Counted from the stretch's first letter, positions 54,085-64,000 are shown. The stretch: DNA of 64,000 nucleotides from Sedimentitalea xiamensis (GCF_030164465.1 NZ_JASNJE010000004.1:1-64000), one strand, 5' to 3'. Numbers and translations: made by a program. Notes: generated by a model not told the origin, from the sequence alone.

Positions 54085-54488
54085 CCGATGCTCCCAACCC
54101 ATTCGAAGCCATGATGAAGCAGGCGCAGGACATGGCCAAGGCGTTCAACCCGGCGCTGGAAAGCTTTTCGCCGAAGGGGTTTGAATCGCTTTGGCCGACC
54201 ATGCCCAAAGAGGTCATGGAAATGTGGTTCGGCAACACCGTCAACAAGGACGGGCTGGACGCCAAGACCCGCCTTCTGATCACGCTGGCCGGGTTGACGA
54301 TGCAGGGCGCGCAGGCCGATACCGCCGTGCGCCAGACCGTGCGCCACGCCGTCGCAGCGGGTGCGCGCAAGCAGGAGATCGTGGAAACGATCGGCCAGAT
54401 GTCGCTCTTCGCCGGCATTCCGGCCATGACGCGGGCCCTGGATCTGGCGCAAGAGGCCATGGACGAGACAGAGGAAAATCAGGAATGA
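54081..54488 (+). CDS. carboxymuconolactone decarboxylase-family (AhpD-like fold) protein between nuoI and nuoJ
   Basis: 135 residues, all-helical. The C-terminal two-thirds follows the CMD pattern: [16 protein letters not shown], then [41 protein letters not shown]. The CxxC of AhpD-type peroxidases is absent, and the protein contains no cysteine, so a thiol-redox function is unlikely. The N-terminal 30 residues ([24 protein letters not shown]) are an added charged helix. It overlaps both nuoI and nuoJ by 4 bp (ATGA), so it is locked into complex I expression. Ligand or reaction unknown. Confidence 0.85.
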   Translation: MTDAPNPFEAMMKQAQDMAKAFNPALESFSPKGFESLWPTMPKEVMEMWFGNTVNKDGLDAKTRLLITLAGLTMQGAQADTAVRQTVRHAVAAGARKQEIVETIGQMSLFAGIPAMTRALDLAQEAMDETEENQE

Positions 54489-55087
54489 GCGTATTTGCCT
54501 TTTACCTCTTTGCGATCTGCGTGATCACCGGCGGTCTGTTCACCGTGATCAGCCGCCAGCCGGTGCATTCCGTGCTCTGGCTGATCCTGTCCTTCATCTC
54601 TGCCGCGGGGCTTTTCGTTCTTCTGGGCGCGGAATTCGTCGCCATGCTGCTGATCATCGTCTATGTGGGCGCGGTGGCGGTGCTGTTCCTGTTCGTGGTG
54701 ATGATGCTGGACGTGGATTTTGCCGAACTGAAGGCGGAAATGGCGCGCTACATGCCGCTGGCGCTTTTGATCGGCCTGGTGATCCTGATGCAACTCGCCA
54801 TGGCGTTCGGCGTCTGGGAAAGCAATGCAGCGGCTGAAAGCCTGCGGATGCAGGTCATCCCGACCGACCGCCACAATACCGAGGCGCTGGGGCTGATCCT
54901 GTATGACCAGTATTTCCTGCTGTTCCAACTGGCCGGCCTGATCCTGCTGGTGGCGATGATCGGGGCCATCGTGCTGACGCTGCGCCACCGGACCGACATC
55001 AAGCGCCAGAACATCGTGGCGCAGATGATGCGCGATCCGGCAAAGGCGATGGAACTGAAAGACGTGAAGCCGGGGCAGGGGCTGTAA
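54485..55087 (+). CDS. nuoJ: NADH-quinone oxidoreductase subunit J
   Basis: 200 residues, five membrane helices. [37 protein letters not shown] opening and [29 protein letters not shown], the pi-bulge helix region, are diagnostic. ATG 54485 overlaps the preceding gene; open frame upstream lies inside that gene. A tail with [10 protein letters not shown] and [10 protein letters not shown] is typical of alphaproteobacteria. A small exported protein gene follows 3 bp later. Confidence 0.96.
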   Translation: MSVFAFYLFAICVITGGLFTVISRQPVHSVLWLILSFISAAGLFVLLGAEFVAMLLIIVYVGAVAVLFLFVVMMLDVDFAELKAEMARYMPLALLIGLVILMQLAMAFGVWESNAAAESLRMQVIPTDRHNTEALGLILYDQYFLLFQLAGLILLVAMIGAIVLTLRHRTDIKRQNIVAQMMRDPAKAMELKDVKPGQGL

Positions 55088-55090
55088 CCG

Positions 55091-55480
55091 ATGCCAAACC
55101 GGAACTTTCCCAAAGGTTTTCGCATGATCCTCGCGGCGGGGTGTCTGTTCTCCGTTGCCGGTGCCGCGGTTGCGGACAGCCCCATCACCACGACCGGGCA
55201 GGTCGATAGCCATTTCGAAGTGGCCAGCAAGGATTTCGGCGGCGGCAAGGTGCAGCTTCATTCCCGCAAGGAGAGTGAAACCGGCACGACGCATGCGGTG
55301 CATAATATCGACTGCGTGAACAAGACCTATACGCCGGTCTATGAAGACGACAACGCACCGGACGCCTTTCCGTTCGACAATCTCGATTTCAATCTGAACC
55401 CGATTGACGAAACCTCCCCGGTTGCGCCGCTGGCGCAGCACGCATGCAAGAAGCACGGCTATCCGTTGCTGGAATGGTGA
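55091..55480 (+). CDS. small exported protein between nuoJ and nuoK
   Basis: 129 residues with a signal peptide (FRMILAAGCLFSVAGAAVA, cleavage near VADS) and an acidic mature part. Contains HAVHNIDCVNKTYTPVYEDDNAPDAFPFDNLDFNLNP and a later QHACKKHGYP; the two cysteines may pair. No family recognised. 3 bp after nuoJ and 3 bp before nuoK, so cotranscribed. Periplasmic by inference; whether it contacts the membrane arm is unknown. Confidence 0.7.
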   Translation: MPNRNFPKGFRMILAAGCLFSVAGAAVADSPITTTGQVDSHFEVASKDFGGGKVQLHSRKESETGTTHAVHNIDCVNKTYTPVYEDDNAPDAFPFDNLDFNLNPIDETSPVAPLAQHACKKHGYPLLEW

Positions 55481-55483
55481 AAC

Positions 55484-55789
55484 ATGATTGGACTTGAACA
55501 CTATCTCACGGTTGCGGCGACGCTGTTCGTTATCGGCATTTTCGGACTTTTCCTGAACCGGAAGAACGTGATCATCCTGCTGATGAGCATCGAACTGATG
55601 CTTCTGGCGGTGAACATCAACCTCGTTGCCTTCTCGAGCTTCCTGGGCGATCTGGTCGGGCAGGTGTTCACCCTGTTCGTGCTGACCGTGGCGGCCGCCG
55701 AGGCAGCGATCGGGCTGGCGATCCTGGTCTGTTTCTTCCGCAACCGCGGCACCATCGCGGTTGAAGACGTCAACATGATGAAGGGCTGA
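55484..55789 (+). CDS. nuoK: NADH-quinone oxidoreductase subunit K
   Basis: 101 residues, three helices, complete. The conserved glutamates of the proton path are seen in [13 protein letters not shown] and [18 protein letters not shown]. Standard length and start ([18 protein letters not shown]). nuoL starts 7 bp after the stop. Confidence 0.97.
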   Translation: MIGLEHYLTVAATLFVIGIFGLFLNRKNVIILLMSIELMLLAVNINLVAFSSFLGDLVGQVFTLFVLTVAAAEAAIGLAILVCFFRNRGTIAVEDVNMMKG

Positions 55790-55796
55790 GAGCACA

Positions 55797-57926
55797 ATGG
55801 AAACCATCATCCTCTTCGCCCCGCTCATCGGGTCGCTGATCTGCGGTTTTGGCTGGAAACTCATCGGCGAAACCGCCGCCTTGTGGGTGGCGACTGGCCT
55901 GTTGTTCCTGTCCGCGCTGCTCTCCTGGGCGGTCTTCGTCAATTTCGACGGCACCACCGAACAGATCCAGATCCTGCGCTGGATCGAGAGCGGCTCGCTC
56001 TCGACCGACTGGGCGATCCGCATGGACCGGCTGACCGCGATCATGCTGATCGTGATCACCACCGTATCGTCCCTCGTGCATCTCTACTCCTTCGGTTACA
56101 TGGATCACGATCCGCAGTGGAAGGAAGGCGAGGTCTACAAGCCGCGCTTCTTCGCCTACCTGTCCTTCTTTACCTTCGCGATGCTGATGCTGGTGACGGC
56201 GGACAACCTGGTGCAGATGTTCTTTGGCTGGGAGGGCGTCGGCGTCGCCTCCTATCTGCTGATCGGTTTCTATTACCGCAAACCCAGCGCCAACGCTGCC
56301 GCGATCAAGGCGTTTGTCGTCAACCGGGTCGGCGATTTCGGCTTCGCGCTCGGCATCTGCTGCATCTTCTTCCTGGTCGACAGCATCAACATGGATGACA
56401 TCTTCGCCGCCGCGCCGACGCTGGCGGAAACCCAGGTGACATTCCTCTGGGGCGAATGGAACGCCGCCAACCTGATCGCGGTGCTGCTGTTCATCGGCGC
56501 GATGGGCAAGTCGGCGCAACTCTTCCTGCACACCTGGCTGCCGGACGCGATGGAAGGCCCGACCCCGGTGTCGGCCCTGATTCACGCCGCGACCATGGTG
56601 ACGGCGGGCGTGTTCCTTGTCTGCCGCATGTCGCCGCTGATGGAATTCGCGCCCGAGGCCATGGCCTTCGTGACCGTGATCGGGGCGACGACCGCGTTTT
56701 TCGCCGCGACCGTGGGTCTGGTGCAGACCGATATCAAGCGCGTCATCGCCTATTCGACCTGTTCGCAGCTGGGCTACATGTTCGTCGCTGCGGGCGTCGG
56801 CATGTATTCCGCCGCCATGTTCCATCTTTTGACCCATGCCTTCTTCAAGGCGCTTCTGTTCCTCGGCGCGGGGTCCGTGATCCACGCGATGCACCACGAG
56901 CAGGACATGATGAACTACGGCAACCTGCGCAAGAAGATACCCTATACCTACTGGGCGATGATGATCGGCACGCTGGCGATCACAGGCGTCGGCATTCCGC
57001 TGACCCACCTGGGTTTCGCCGGGTTCCTGTCCAAGGACGCGATCATCGAAAGCGCCTGGGCCGGCGGTTCGGGTTACGGCTTCTGGTTGCTGGTGGTGGC
57101 CGCAGCGATGACGAGCTTCTACAGTTGGCGGCTGATCTTCCTGACTTTCTATGGCAGGGAGCGGGGCGACAAGCACACCCACGAACACGCGCATGAAAGC
57201 CCGATGTCGATGCTGATCCCGCTGGGTGTGCTGTCCATCGGCGCGGTCTTCTCGGGCATGGTGTTCTACAACAGCTTCTTTGGCCACGCGGACCAGCTCG
57301 GCAAGTTCTATGGCATTCCGGTTGCCGAGGCGGGTGAACACGCGGCGGCGGCAGGCGAAGCCGGTCACGCTACCGACGACCATGCGGCTGCCCCTGCGGC
57401 CGACGGACATGGCGCGGCCGGGGATCAGGCCACGACCGGGGGCGAACACCACTATGTCTTCGCCGGTGAACCGGGGCAGGGCGCGATTTTCTTCGGACCG
57501 GAGAACACGGTGCTCGACGACGCGCACGCCGCGCCGGTCTGGGTCAAGGTGTCGCCCTTCGTCGCCATGGCGCTCGGCCTCGCGATGGCGGTGTGGTTCT
57601 ACATCGTCAACCCGTCTCTGCCGGGCCGTCTGGCGGAGAACCAGCGTCCGCTCTACCTGTTCCTGAAGAACAAGTGGTATTTCGACGAGATCTACAACGT
57701 GATCTTCGTGAAACCCGCGCTCGGCATCGGCCGCGCGCTCTGGAAGCGCGGTGACGGCAACGTCATCGACGGCTTCCTGAATGGCGTTGCCATGGGGATC
57801 GTGCCCTTCTTCACCCGGCTTGCCGGCCGTGCCCAGTCCGGCTTCATCTTCACTTACGCGTTCTGGATGGTCCTGGGCATCGCCGCCCTGATCACCTGGA
57901 TGTCGATCGGCGGGGGAGCGCACTGA
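55797..57926 (+). CDS. nuoL: NADH-quinone oxidoreductase subunit L
   Basis: 709 residues, the distal antiporter-like proton pump with the long lateral helix. Conserved: [19 protein letters not shown] with the key Glu, [33 protein letters not shown] with the pump lysine region upstream (GKSAQ), and the C-terminal [15 protein letters not shown] lateral-helix start. Unusual detail: residues ~512-552 form a low-complexity His/Ala/Gly/Asp loop ([31 protein letters not shown]). The stop shares one base with nuoM. Confidence 0.97.
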   Translation: METIILFAPLIGSLICGFGWKLIGETAALWVATGLLFLSALLSWAVFVNFDGTTEQIQILRWIESGSLSTDWAIRMDRLTAIMLIVITTVSSLVHLYSFGYMDHDPQWKEGEVYKPRFFAYLSFFTFAMLMLVTADNLVQMFFGWEGVGVASYLLIGFYYRKPSANAAAIKAFVVNRVGDFGFALGICCIFFLVDSINMDDIFAAAPTLAETQVTFLWGEWNAANLIAVLLFIGAMGKSAQLFLHTWLPDAMEGPTPVSALIHAATMVTAGVFLVCRMSPLMEFAPEAMAFVTVIGATTAFFAATVGLVQTDIKRVIAYSTCSQLGYMFVAAGVGMYSAAMFHLLTHAFFKALLFLGAGSVIHAMHHEQDMMNYGNLRKKIPYTYWAMMIGTLAITGVGIPLTHLGFAGFLSKDAIIESAWAGGSGYGFWLLVVAAAMTSFYSWRLIFLTFYGRERGDKHTHEHAHESPMSMLIPLGVLSIGAVFSGMVFYNSFFGHADQLGKFYGIPVAEAGEHAAAAGEAGHATDDHAAAPAADGHGAAGDQATTGGEHHYVFAGEPGQGAIFFGPENTVLDDAHAAPVWVKVSPFVAMALGLAMAVWFYIVNPSLPGRLAENQRPLYLFLKNKWYFDEIYNVIFVKPALGIGRALWKRGDGNVIDGFLNGVAMGIVPFFTRLAGRAQSGFIFTYAFWMVLGIAALITWMSIGGGAH

Positions 57927-59467
57927 TGGACAACATCCTTTCCATTGTCACCTTCATCCCCGCCCTGGCCGCGCTGATCCTGGTGGTGTTCCTGCGTGGC
58001 GAGGACGAGGCGGCCCAACGCAACGCGAAATACGTGGCGCTGTTCGCGACAAGTGTCACCTTCCTCGTGTCGCTCGCCATCTATTTCGAATTCGATCCCG
58101 CCGATACCGGGTTCCAGTTCGTCGAACAGTCCGACTGGCTGCTTGGCCTGCAGTACAAGATGGGCGTGGACGGCATAAGCGTGCTCTTCGTGATGCTGAC
58201 CACCTTCATCATGCCGCTGACCATTCTCGCCAGCTGGGACGTGACGGTGCGGGTCAAGGAATACATGGTCGCCTTCCTGATCCTTGAAACGCTGATGCTG
58301 GGCGTTTTCATGGCGCTCGACCTGGTGCTGTTCTACCTGTTCTTCGAGGCCGGGCTGATCCCGATGTTCCTGATCATCGGCATCTGGGGCGGCAAGGACC
58401 GGATCTACGCGTCCTTCAAGTTCTTCCTTTACACCTTCCTCGGTTCGGTGCTGATGCTGGTGGCGATGGTGGGCATGTTCGCCGATGCCGGGACCACCGA
58501 TATCGAGGTTCTGCTGACGCACCAGTTCTCGTTCGAGAGCTTCGATCTGCTGGGTATCCACATCGTCGGCGGCATGCAGACGCTGATGTTCATCGCGTTC
58601 TTCGCAAGCTTCGCGGTCAAGATGCCGATGTGGCCGGTCCATACCTGGTTGCCCGATGCCCACGTTCAGGCGCCGACCGCCGGGTCGGTGGTGCTGGCCG
58701 CGATCCTTCTGAAGATGGGGGGCTACGGTTTCCTGCGGTTCAGCCTGCCGATGTTCCCGGTCGGGTCCGAGGTGATGACCCCGCTGGTGCTGTGGATGAG
58801 CGCCATCGCCATAGTCTACACCAGCCTCGTTGCGCTGGTGCAGGAGGACATGAAAAAGCTGATCGCCTATTCCTCGGTGGCGCACATGGGCTTCGTGACC
58901 ATGGGCATCTTCGCCGCCAACCAGCAGGGCGTGGACGGGGCGATCTTCCAGATGCTCAGCCACGGCTTCATCTCCGCTGCGCTCTTCCTCTGCGTCGGGG
59001 TGATTTATGACCGGATGCACACGCGCGACATCGACGCCTACGGCGGTCTCGTGGTGCGCATGCCTGCCTATGCGCTGGTCTTCATGCTGTTCACCATGGC
59101 CAATGTCGGCCTGCCGGGCACCAGCGGCTTCATCGGCGAATTCCTGACGCTGATGGGCACTTTCCAGGTCAACACTTGGGTGGCCGCCGTGGCGGCGACG
59201 GGTGTGATCTTCAGCGCGGGATATGCGCTCTGGCTTTACCGGCGCGTGGTTTTCGGCGACCTGATCAAGGAAAGCCTGCGGGCGATCACGGACATGTCTG
59301 GACGCGAGAAGATGATATTCGCTCCGCTGGTGGCGATGACGCTGCTGCTGGGCGTCTATCCGTCGCTGGTGACGGATGTCATCGGGCCGTCCACCGCGGC
59401 GCTGGTATCGAATTTTGACTCTTCGCTGGCAGCGGCCGAGGCCGCGACCCAGCATGCATCGAACTGA
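57926..59467 (+). CDS. nuoM: NADH-quinone oxidoreductase subunit M
   Basis: 513 residues, antiporter-like proton pump subunit. [22 protein letters not shown] contains the key glutamate, [44 protein letters not shown] contains the pump lysine, and [13 protein letters not shown] is family-typical. Starts one base overlapping nuoL and is followed by nuoN after 13 bp. Confidence 0.97.
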   Translation: MDNILSIVTFIPALAALILVVFLRGEDEAAQRNAKYVALFATSVTFLVSLAIYFEFDPADTGFQFVEQSDWLLGLQYKMGVDGISVLFVMLTTFIMPLTILASWDVTVRVKEYMVAFLILETLMLGVFMALDLVLFYLFFEAGLIPMFLIIGIWGGKDRIYASFKFFLYTFLGSVLMLVAMVGMFADAGTTDIEVLLTHQFSFESFDLLGIHIVGGMQTLMFIAFFASFAVKMPMWPVHTWLPDAHVQAPTAGSVVLAAILLKMGGYGFLRFSLPMFPVGSEVMTPLVLWMSAIAIVYTSLVALVQEDMKKLIAYSSVAHMGFVTMGIFAANQQGVDGAIFQMLSHGFISAALFLCVGVIYDRMHTRDIDAYGGLVVRMPAYALVFMLFTMANVGLPGTSGFIGEFLTLMGTFQVNTWVAAVAATGVIFSAGYALWLYRRVVFGDLIKESLRAITDMSGREKMIFAPLVAMTLLLGVYPSLVTDVIGPSTAALVSNFDSSLAAAEAATQHASN

Positions 59468-59480
59468 GGGGGCCGGGCAG

Positions 59481-60920
59481 ATGATCCAGGCTGATCTGAC
59501 CATAATCCTGCCGGAAATCGTTCTGGCCGTGTTCGCCATGCTGGCGCTTCTCGGGGCGGTCTACTCCGGCAAGGACAGGATGGCGCCGCTGCTGGTCTGG
59601 GCGACATCCGGGCTGATGCTGGTGCTGGCGGTGTTCATCGCCAGCCGGGCCGGCGGCACCAATGTCGCGTTCGGCGGCATGTTCGTGGATGACGGTTTCG
59701 CCCGTTTCGCCAAGGTCGCGATCCTGCTGTCGGCGGGCGCGGTCTTGCTGATGAGCCAGGAATACATGGCGCGGCGCGGTTTGCTGCGGTTCGAATACCC
59801 CCTGCTGGTGGCCCTGAGCGCGGTCGGCATGATGATGATGGTCAGTGCCGGCGACCTGATGGCGCTTTACATGGGGCTGGAACTGCAATCCCTGGCGCTT
59901 TACGTGGTGGCCTCGCTGCGGCGGGACAGCGTGAAATCGACCGAAGCCGGGTTGAAGTATTTCGTGCTCGGGGCCTTGTCTTCCGGGCTGCTGCTTTATG
60001 GCGCGTCTCTGGTCTATGGTTACACGGGCACGACGCTGTTTTCCGGCATCATCCAGACGACGCAGCACGGGGAGGTATCGCTGGGTCTGTTGTTCGGCCT
60101 GATCTTCCTGATCTCGGGCATGGCGTTCAAGGTCAGCGCCGTGCCGTTCCACATGTGGACGCCGGATGTGTATCAGGGGTCGCCCACGCCGGTGACGGCC
60201 TTCTTCGCGACCGCGCCCAAGGTCGCTGCGATGGGGCTGTTCGCACGGGTCCTGCATGATGCATTCGGTCAGACCGTGTCGGACTGGCAGCAGGTGATTG
60301 CGCTGTTGTCGGTGCTGTCGATGTTCCTTGGCGCCGTCGCCGCCATCGGGCAGCGCGACATCAAGCGGCTGATGGCCTATTCATCGATCGCCCATATGGG
60401 GTTTGCGATGATGGGGCTGGCCGCGGGCACCGCCTTTGGTGTCCAGGCGATGCTGATCTACATGGCGATCTACGTCACGATGAACGTCGGCACCTTTGCC
60501 TTTATCCTGATGATGGAAAGGGACGGGCAGCCGGTGACCGATATCGCGGCGCTGAACCTCTATGCCAAGCGCGAGCCCGGCAAGGGACTGGCCATGCTGA
60601 TCCTGCTGTTTTCGCTGGCCGGCGTGCCGCCGATGCTCGGGTTCTTCGGGAAATTCTACGTGCTGCGCGCGGCCTATGAGGGCGGGCTGGCCTGGCTTGC
60701 GGTGGCCGGCGTGATCGCTTCGGTCATCGGCGCGTTCTATTACCTGCGGATCGTGTTCTACATGTATTTCGGCGAGGATGGCGAAGCGCTGGACAAGTCG
60801 CGGTCGCCGGTGCTCTGGGGCTTCCTGATGGCATCCGCCGCGGTAATGCTGCTGGGTATCATCAACATGTTCGGCGTGGAGAACGCGGCGGCGGCGGCGG
60901 CGGCGACGCTTGTCAACTGA
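59481..60920 (+). CDS. nuoN: NADH-quinone oxidoreductase subunit N
   Basis: 479 residues, third antiporter-like subunit. Start ATG 59481 ([21 protein letters not shown]) preceded by [25 protein letters not shown] with the key Glu, [30 protein letters not shown] with the pump lysine, and [13 protein letters not shown]. The C-terminus is a run of seven alanines encoded by repeated GCG codons. Last nuo gene; a 64-bp gap with repeat copy 4 separates it from birA. Confidence 0.97.
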   Translation: MIQADLTIILPEIVLAVFAMLALLGAVYSGKDRMAPLLVWATSGLMLVLAVFIASRAGGTNVAFGGMFVDDGFARFAKVAILLSAGAVLLMSQEYMARRGLLRFEYPLLVALSAVGMMMMVSAGDLMALYMGLELQSLALYVVASLRRDSVKSTEAGLKYFVLGALSSGLLLYGASLVYGYTGTTLFSGIIQTTQHGEVSLGLLFGLIFLISGMAFKVSAVPFHMWTPDVYQGSPTPVTAFFATAPKVAAMGLFARVLHDAFGQTVSDWQQVIALLSVLSMFLGAVAAIGQRDIKRLMAYSSIAHMGFAMMGLAAGTAFGVQAMLIYMAIYVTMNVGTFAFILMMERDGQPVTDIAALNLYAKREPGKGLAMLILLFSLAGVPPMLGFFGKFYVLRAAYEGGLAWLAVAGVIASVIGAFYYLRIVFYMYFGEDGEALDKSRSPVLWGFLMASAAVMLLGIINMFGVENAAAAAAATLVN

Positions 60921-60948
60921 GGCCGGCGCCGGGCACATGGCCGACCGA

Positions 60949-60982
60949 CCCTCCGGGGGGAGTATTTCCCGCAAAGATGAAG
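60949..60982 (-). repeat. AAATACTCC intergenic repeat, inverted (copy 4)
   Basis: On the minus strand it reads GGCTTCATCTTTGC, GGG, AAATACTCC, then CCCCGGAGG. The core is identical to copies 1 and 3; the head has CTTCATCTTTGC in place of CTTCCTCTTGC. It lies in the 64-bp nuoN-birA gap and its 5' end (plus-strand AAAGATGAAG) runs right up to the birA start, so it also supplies whatever ribosome site that gene has. Confidence 0.6.
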
Positions 60983-60984
60983 CC

Positions 60985-61734
60985 ATGAGCGAATGGCCCG
61001 AAGGCTACGGCCTGCGCATTCTGGACGAAGTGGATTCCACGCTGAACGAGGCGGCGCGGATCGCGCACGGCCTGTCGGGTCCGGAGTGGATCCTCGCGCA
61101 TCGCCAGACGGCGGCGCGGGGGCGCAGGGGGCGGGCCTGGGTCGATACCGGGGGCAATCTGGCGGCGACGCTGGTGTTGTTCCCGAAAGAGCCGGCGGGA
61201 ACCGCGGCATTGCGGAGTTTTGTCGCCTCACTGGCGCTCCATGATGCCTGCAAGGCCGTCGGCGGTGCGGGTTGCGACCTGACCTTGAAATGGCCGAACG
61301 ACGTGTTGGTCAATGGGGGCAAGCTGGCGGGCATCCTTCTTGAAAGCGCGGGACAGGGTGGATCGCTGGCCCATCTGGCGATCGGGGTCGGGGTCAACCT
61401 CGCCGCCGCCCCGGAGCCGGAAGACGTGGAGGCGGCGGCCGTGCGACCGGTGTCGCTGTTCGGGGAAACCGGCGTCAAGGTGGCCCCGGAACGATTCCTG
61501 ATGCATCTGGCGGCGGCCTACGCTGGCCATGAGAACCGGTTCCTCGCCCATGGCTTTGAACCGATCCGGACGCTTTGGCTGGCCCGCGCCGCCCGGCTTG
61601 GCGAAGTCGTCACCGCCCGAACGGTGGCGTCCGAAACGGTGGGCACCTTCGAGACCGTTGATCCGAGTGGCAACCTCATCCTGAATACCGCCAAGGGCCG
61701 CGTCGCGATCGCGGCGGCGGATGTCTTTTTCTGA
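60985..61734 (+). CDS. birA: biotin-[acetyl-CoA-carboxylase] ligase
   Basis: 249 residues, catalytic type without the N-terminal DNA-binding domain of E. coli BirA, so it should not act as a repressor. Biotinoyl-AMP loop ARGRRGRAW, KWPNDVLVNGGKLAGILLE with the catalytic Lys, and GVGVNLAA are all present. It biotinylates carrier proteins such as MccA in this window and acetyl-CoA carboxylase. Start ATG 60985 lies just after repeat copy 4 and has no clear Shine-Dalgarno of its own. Confidence 0.95.
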   Translation: MSEWPEGYGLRILDEVDSTLNEAARIAHGLSGPEWILAHRQTAARGRRGRAWVDTGGNLAATLVLFPKEPAGTAALRSFVASLALHDACKAVGGAGCDLTLKWPNDVLVNGGKLAGILLESAGQGGSLAHLAIGVGVNLAAAPEPEDVEAAAVRPVSLFGETGVKVAPERFLMHLAAAYAGHENRFLAHGFEPIRTLWLARAARLGEVVTARTVASETVGTFETVDPSGNLILNTAKGRVAIAAADVFF

Positions 61735-61746
61735 ACGGAGGCCGGT

Positions 61747-62520
61747 ATGCTCCTGGCAATCGATTGCGGCAACACCAACACGGTTTTCTCGATCTGGGAC
61801 GGAACGTCGTTCCTCTGCACGCTGCGCACGTCGACCCATCACGCGCGGACCGCGGATGCCTATTTCACCTGGTATTCGACGCTGGTCAAACATTATGGGA
61901 TCGATGCCGATATCACCGATGTGATCATCAGTTCGACAGTGCCGCGCGTGGTGTTCAACCTCCGGGTCTTCGCCGACCGGTTCTTTGGCTGCCGTCCGCT
62001 GGTTGTCGGCAAGCCGGATTGCCTGCTTCCCCACGCGCCTCGGGTGGACGAGGGCACGCAGGTCGGCCCGGACCGGTTGGTGAACACGGCCGGCGCATTC
62101 GACCGCCACGGCGGCGACCTGATCGTTGTCGATTTCGGCACCGCGACCACGTTTGACGTCGTGTCCCAGGACGGGGCCTATATCGGGGGGGTGATCGCGC
62201 CGGGCGTCAACCTGAGCCTCGAGGCGCTGCACATGGCGGCGGCGGCGCTGCCGCATGTGGATATTTCGGTGCCGCAGCAGGTTGTGGGCACGAATACGGT
62301 CGCCTGCATCCAGTCGGGCATCTTTTGGGGTTATGTCGGGCTGGTGCGTGAGATATGCACCCGTATCAAGGCGGAGCGGGACCGGCCGATGACCGTCGTG
62401 GCGACCGGCGGGCTGGCACCCTTGTTTCAGCAAAGCGCGGACCTGTTCGACGTCATGGAAGAGGATCTGACGATGCACGGCCTGACGGTGATACACAAAT
62501 ACAACAAGGATATCGGCTGA
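61747..62520 (+). CDS. coaX: type III pantothenate kinase
   Basis: 257 residues, ASKHA fold. First step of CoA synthesis. LAIDCGNTNTVFSIWDG (phosphate loop), GPDRLVNTAGAF, VDFGTATTFDVV and GGVIAPGVNLSLEAL are the type III signatures; ATGGLAPLF closes the site. It needs a monovalent cation and is not feedback-inhibited by CoA in known cases. Starts 12 bp after birA with GGAGG upstream; RNase J gene follows after 4 bp. Confidence 0.96.
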   Translation: MLLAIDCGNTNTVFSIWDGTSFLCTLRTSTHHARTADAYFTWYSTLVKHYGIDADITDVIISSTVPRVVFNLRVFADRFFGCRPLVVGKPDCLLPHAPRVDEGTQVGPDRLVNTAGAFDRHGGDLIVVDFGTATTFDVVSQDGAYIGGVIAPGVNLSLEALHMAAAALPHVDISVPQQVVGTNTVACIQSGIFWGYVGLVREICTRIKAERDRPMTVVATGGLAPLFQQSADLFDVMEEDLTMHGLTVIHKYNKDIG

Positions 62521-62524
62521 GCCC

Positions 62525-64000
62525 ATGAGCAATGAACGACTGATCTACCTGCCCCTCGGCGGGGCGGGTGAAATCGGCATGAACGCCTATCTCTATGGAT
62601 ATGGCAAACCGGATGCGGAGCGGTTCATCCTGGTTGATCTGGGCGTCACCTTTCCCGACATGGACGGGACTCCGGGGGTCGACCTGATCCTGCCCGACAT
62701 CACGTGGCTGAAGGAACGCGCCGATCGGCTGGACGCGATCTTCATCACCCATGCGCATGAAGACCACGTCGGGGCGATCGCGCATTTCTATTCCGACCTG
62801 CCCGTCCCGGTCTATGCACGCGCCTTCACCGCCAATATCGCGCGGGGGAAACTGACGGAACAGGGCCATCCGGAAACTGCGGTGCGCACCGTTTCGGCCT
62901 GGCCGGAGCAGGTCAGGGCGGGGCCGTTCCAGGTCGGGTTCCTGCCGATTTCCCATTCCATTCCCGAAAGCGCCGCGCTGGTGATCGACACGCCTGACGG
63001 GCGGGTGATCCATTCCGGTGACTTCAAGCTCGACCCGACGCCGGTGGTGGGGGAACCGTTCGATCCGGACCTCTGGGCCGAGGTCAGCAAGGGCGGTGTG
63101 CGGGCGTTGGTCTGCGATTCCACCAACGTGTTCTCGCCGGATCCGGGGCGGTCCGAAAACAGCCTGGGACCGGCCATCGAAAAACTGGTCATGGACGCGC
63201 AGGGCATGGTCGTGGCGACGACTTTCGCCAGCAACGTCGCGCGGGTGAAGACGCTGGCCGAAGCGGGGCAGCGGGCCGGGCGGTCGATTGTCCTCATGGG
63301 GCGCGCGATGCGGCGGATGGTCGAGGCGGCGCAGGAAACCGGGGTCCTGAGCGGTTTCCCGACCGTGGTCAGCGCGGAAGCGGCGCAGGATATTCCGCGC
63401 GAGAACCTGATGTTGCTGGTGACGGGCAGCCAGGGAGAACGCCGCGCGGCCAGTGCGCAGCTGTCGCAGGGAAAATACCAGGGACTTGAAATGAAAGAGG
63501 GCGACCTGTTCCTGTTTTCCTCCAAGACAATTCCCGGCAACGAACGCGGTGTGATCCGGGTGATGAACGCGTTCAGCGAAAAGGGCGTCGATGTCGTGGA
63601 TGACAGCAATGGGAAGTATCACGTATCGGGGCATGCCAACCGTCCGGATATCGAACGTCTGCATGACATCGTGCGTCCGCAGATGGTGATCCCGATGCAT
63701 GGCGAACACCGCCATCTGCGCGAACATGCGAAGCTCGCCACGGCGCGGGGCATGCAGGGCGTCGTGGCGGTGAACGGCATGATGATCGACTTGTCGGGCA
63801 ACGTGCCGAGCGTCGCGGAATATGTCGAAACCGGGCGGACCTATCTGGACGGGACGGTCAAGATCGGCGCGCTGGACGGGGTGGTGCGCAATCGCATCCG
63901 CATGGCGTTGAACGGGCATGTGACCGTCACCGTCATACTGGATGAAGGCGACGAACCCCTGGGCGACCCCTGGTGCGATACGATCGGGCTGAGCGAGATC
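62525..64000 (+). CDS. rnj: ribonuclease J (5' part; cut by window end)
   Basis: 492 residues are inside the window, open at base 64000; family members are about 555. Metallo-beta-lactamase and beta-CASP nuclease acting in mRNA decay and rRNA maturation. Metal motif H76-A-H78-E-D80-H81 in THAHEDHVGA, the IHSGDFKLDPTP aspartate, SNVARVKTL, SSKTIPGNERGV and the beta-CASP histidine in IPMHGEHRHL are intact. Start ATG 62525 (MSNERLIYLPLGGAGEIGMN) is family-typical. Birth of the birA-coaX-rnj trio next to nuoN is a usual Rhodobacterales arrangement, as I recall. Confidence 0.95.
   Translation, partial: MSNERLIYLPLGGAGEIGMNAYLYGYGKPDAERFILVDLGVTFPDMDGTPGVDLILPDITWLKERADRLDAIFITHAHEDHVGAIAHFYSDLPVPVYARAFTANIARGKLTEQGHPETAVRTVSAWPEQVRAGPFQVGFLPISHSIPESAALVIDTPDGRVIHSGDFKLDPTPVVGEPFDPDLWAEVSKGGVRALVCDSTNVFSPDPGRSENSLGPAIEKLVMDAQGMVVATTFASNVARVKTLAEAGQRAGRSIVLMGRAMRRMVEAAQETGVLSGFPTVVSAEAAQDIPRENLMLLVTGSQGERRAASAQLSQGKYQGLEMKEGDLFLFSSKTIPGNERGVIRVMNAFSEKGVDVVDDSNGKYHVSGHANRPDIERLHDIVRPQMVIPMHGEHRHLREHAKLATARGMQGVVAVNGMMIDLSGNVPSVAEYVETGRTYLDGTVKIGALDGVVRNRIRMALNGHVTVTVILDEGDEPLGDPWCDTIGLSEI

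Noticed and set aside
55770-57923. 717-codon minus-strand open frame opposite nuoL
   Set aside because: Antisense to a certain gene, composed of charged repeats (His/Asp/Glu/Arg) expected from the reverse complement of membrane-protein codons.
1-64000. CRISPR arrays, rRNA or tRNA genes, prophage or plasmid replication genes
   Set aside because: I looked for regularly spaced repeats, tRNA-like arms and typical phage or rep proteins and saw none; apart from the transposase fragment the window reads as stable chromosomal DNA.

Overview
This window is GC-rich chromosomal DNA from an alphaproteobacterium, almost certainly a member of the Rhodobacterales (the Rhodobacter/Paracoccus/Roseobacter group). 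The main evidence is the complex I operon: nuoA to nuoN in order, with small lineage-type reading frames interspersed, followed by birA, coaX and rnj. Its NuoA and NuoE resemble the Paracoccus and Rhodobacter forms. Short intergenic repeats with the core AAATACTCC, of a kind I recall from this order, support the same placement.

Layout. 1-207: 3' end of an IS5-type transposase. 220-3505 (minus): tryptophan/kynurenine catabolism (SDR, kynU, GNAT, kynA). 3635-5063: an exported metallo-beta-lactamase-fold protein with an altered active site, and a small integral-membrane methyltransferase-like protein. 5181-8202: pntAB transhydrogenase. 8395-11256: a DUF3422 protein and a membrane Ser/Thr kinase. 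11271-12329 (minus): a YeeE/TsuA-type sulfur-compound transporter. 12537-21945: a peptide ABC transporter split around a divergent promoter (substrate-binding protein and two permeases leftward; fused double ATPase rightward), followed by three M20-family deacylases. This reads as an uptake-and-hydrolysis unit for peptides or N-acyl amino acids. 22044-29847 (minus): envelope and cofactor genes (glycosyltransferase, waaA, moaA, AlkD-like protein, PNPOx-like protein, glmS, glmU). 29978-30640: gph.

30643-42209: a decayed MmgE/PrpD gene, a DegT-family aminotransferase, and a complete leucine-degradation operon. That operon is ivd, acyl-CoA synthetase, mccB, mccA, HMG-CoA lyase and a methylglutaconyl-CoA hydratase candidate. 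It is preceded by a strong palindromic operator candidate and carries what looks like an ompW remnant. A nitronate monooxygenase-like gene faces it.

42343-64000: promoter and leader, nuoABCDEFGHIJKLMN with nine extra genes embedded, then birA, coaX and rnj (RNase J, cut by the window end).

Most genes are ordinary for the group. The most interesting items are: a helix-hairpin-helix domain fused to the tail of NuoE and duplicated in the next gene, a membrane protein; three coupled exported or lipoprotein genes between nuoF and nuoG; a carboxymuconolactone decarboxylase-like gene between nuoI and nuoJ; a metallo-beta-lactamase-fold protein lacking most of its HxHxDH motif; two pseudogenes visible only by reading across frames; and the dispersed AAATACTCC repeats. 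All calls rest on reading the sequence and family recall; no database search was run.
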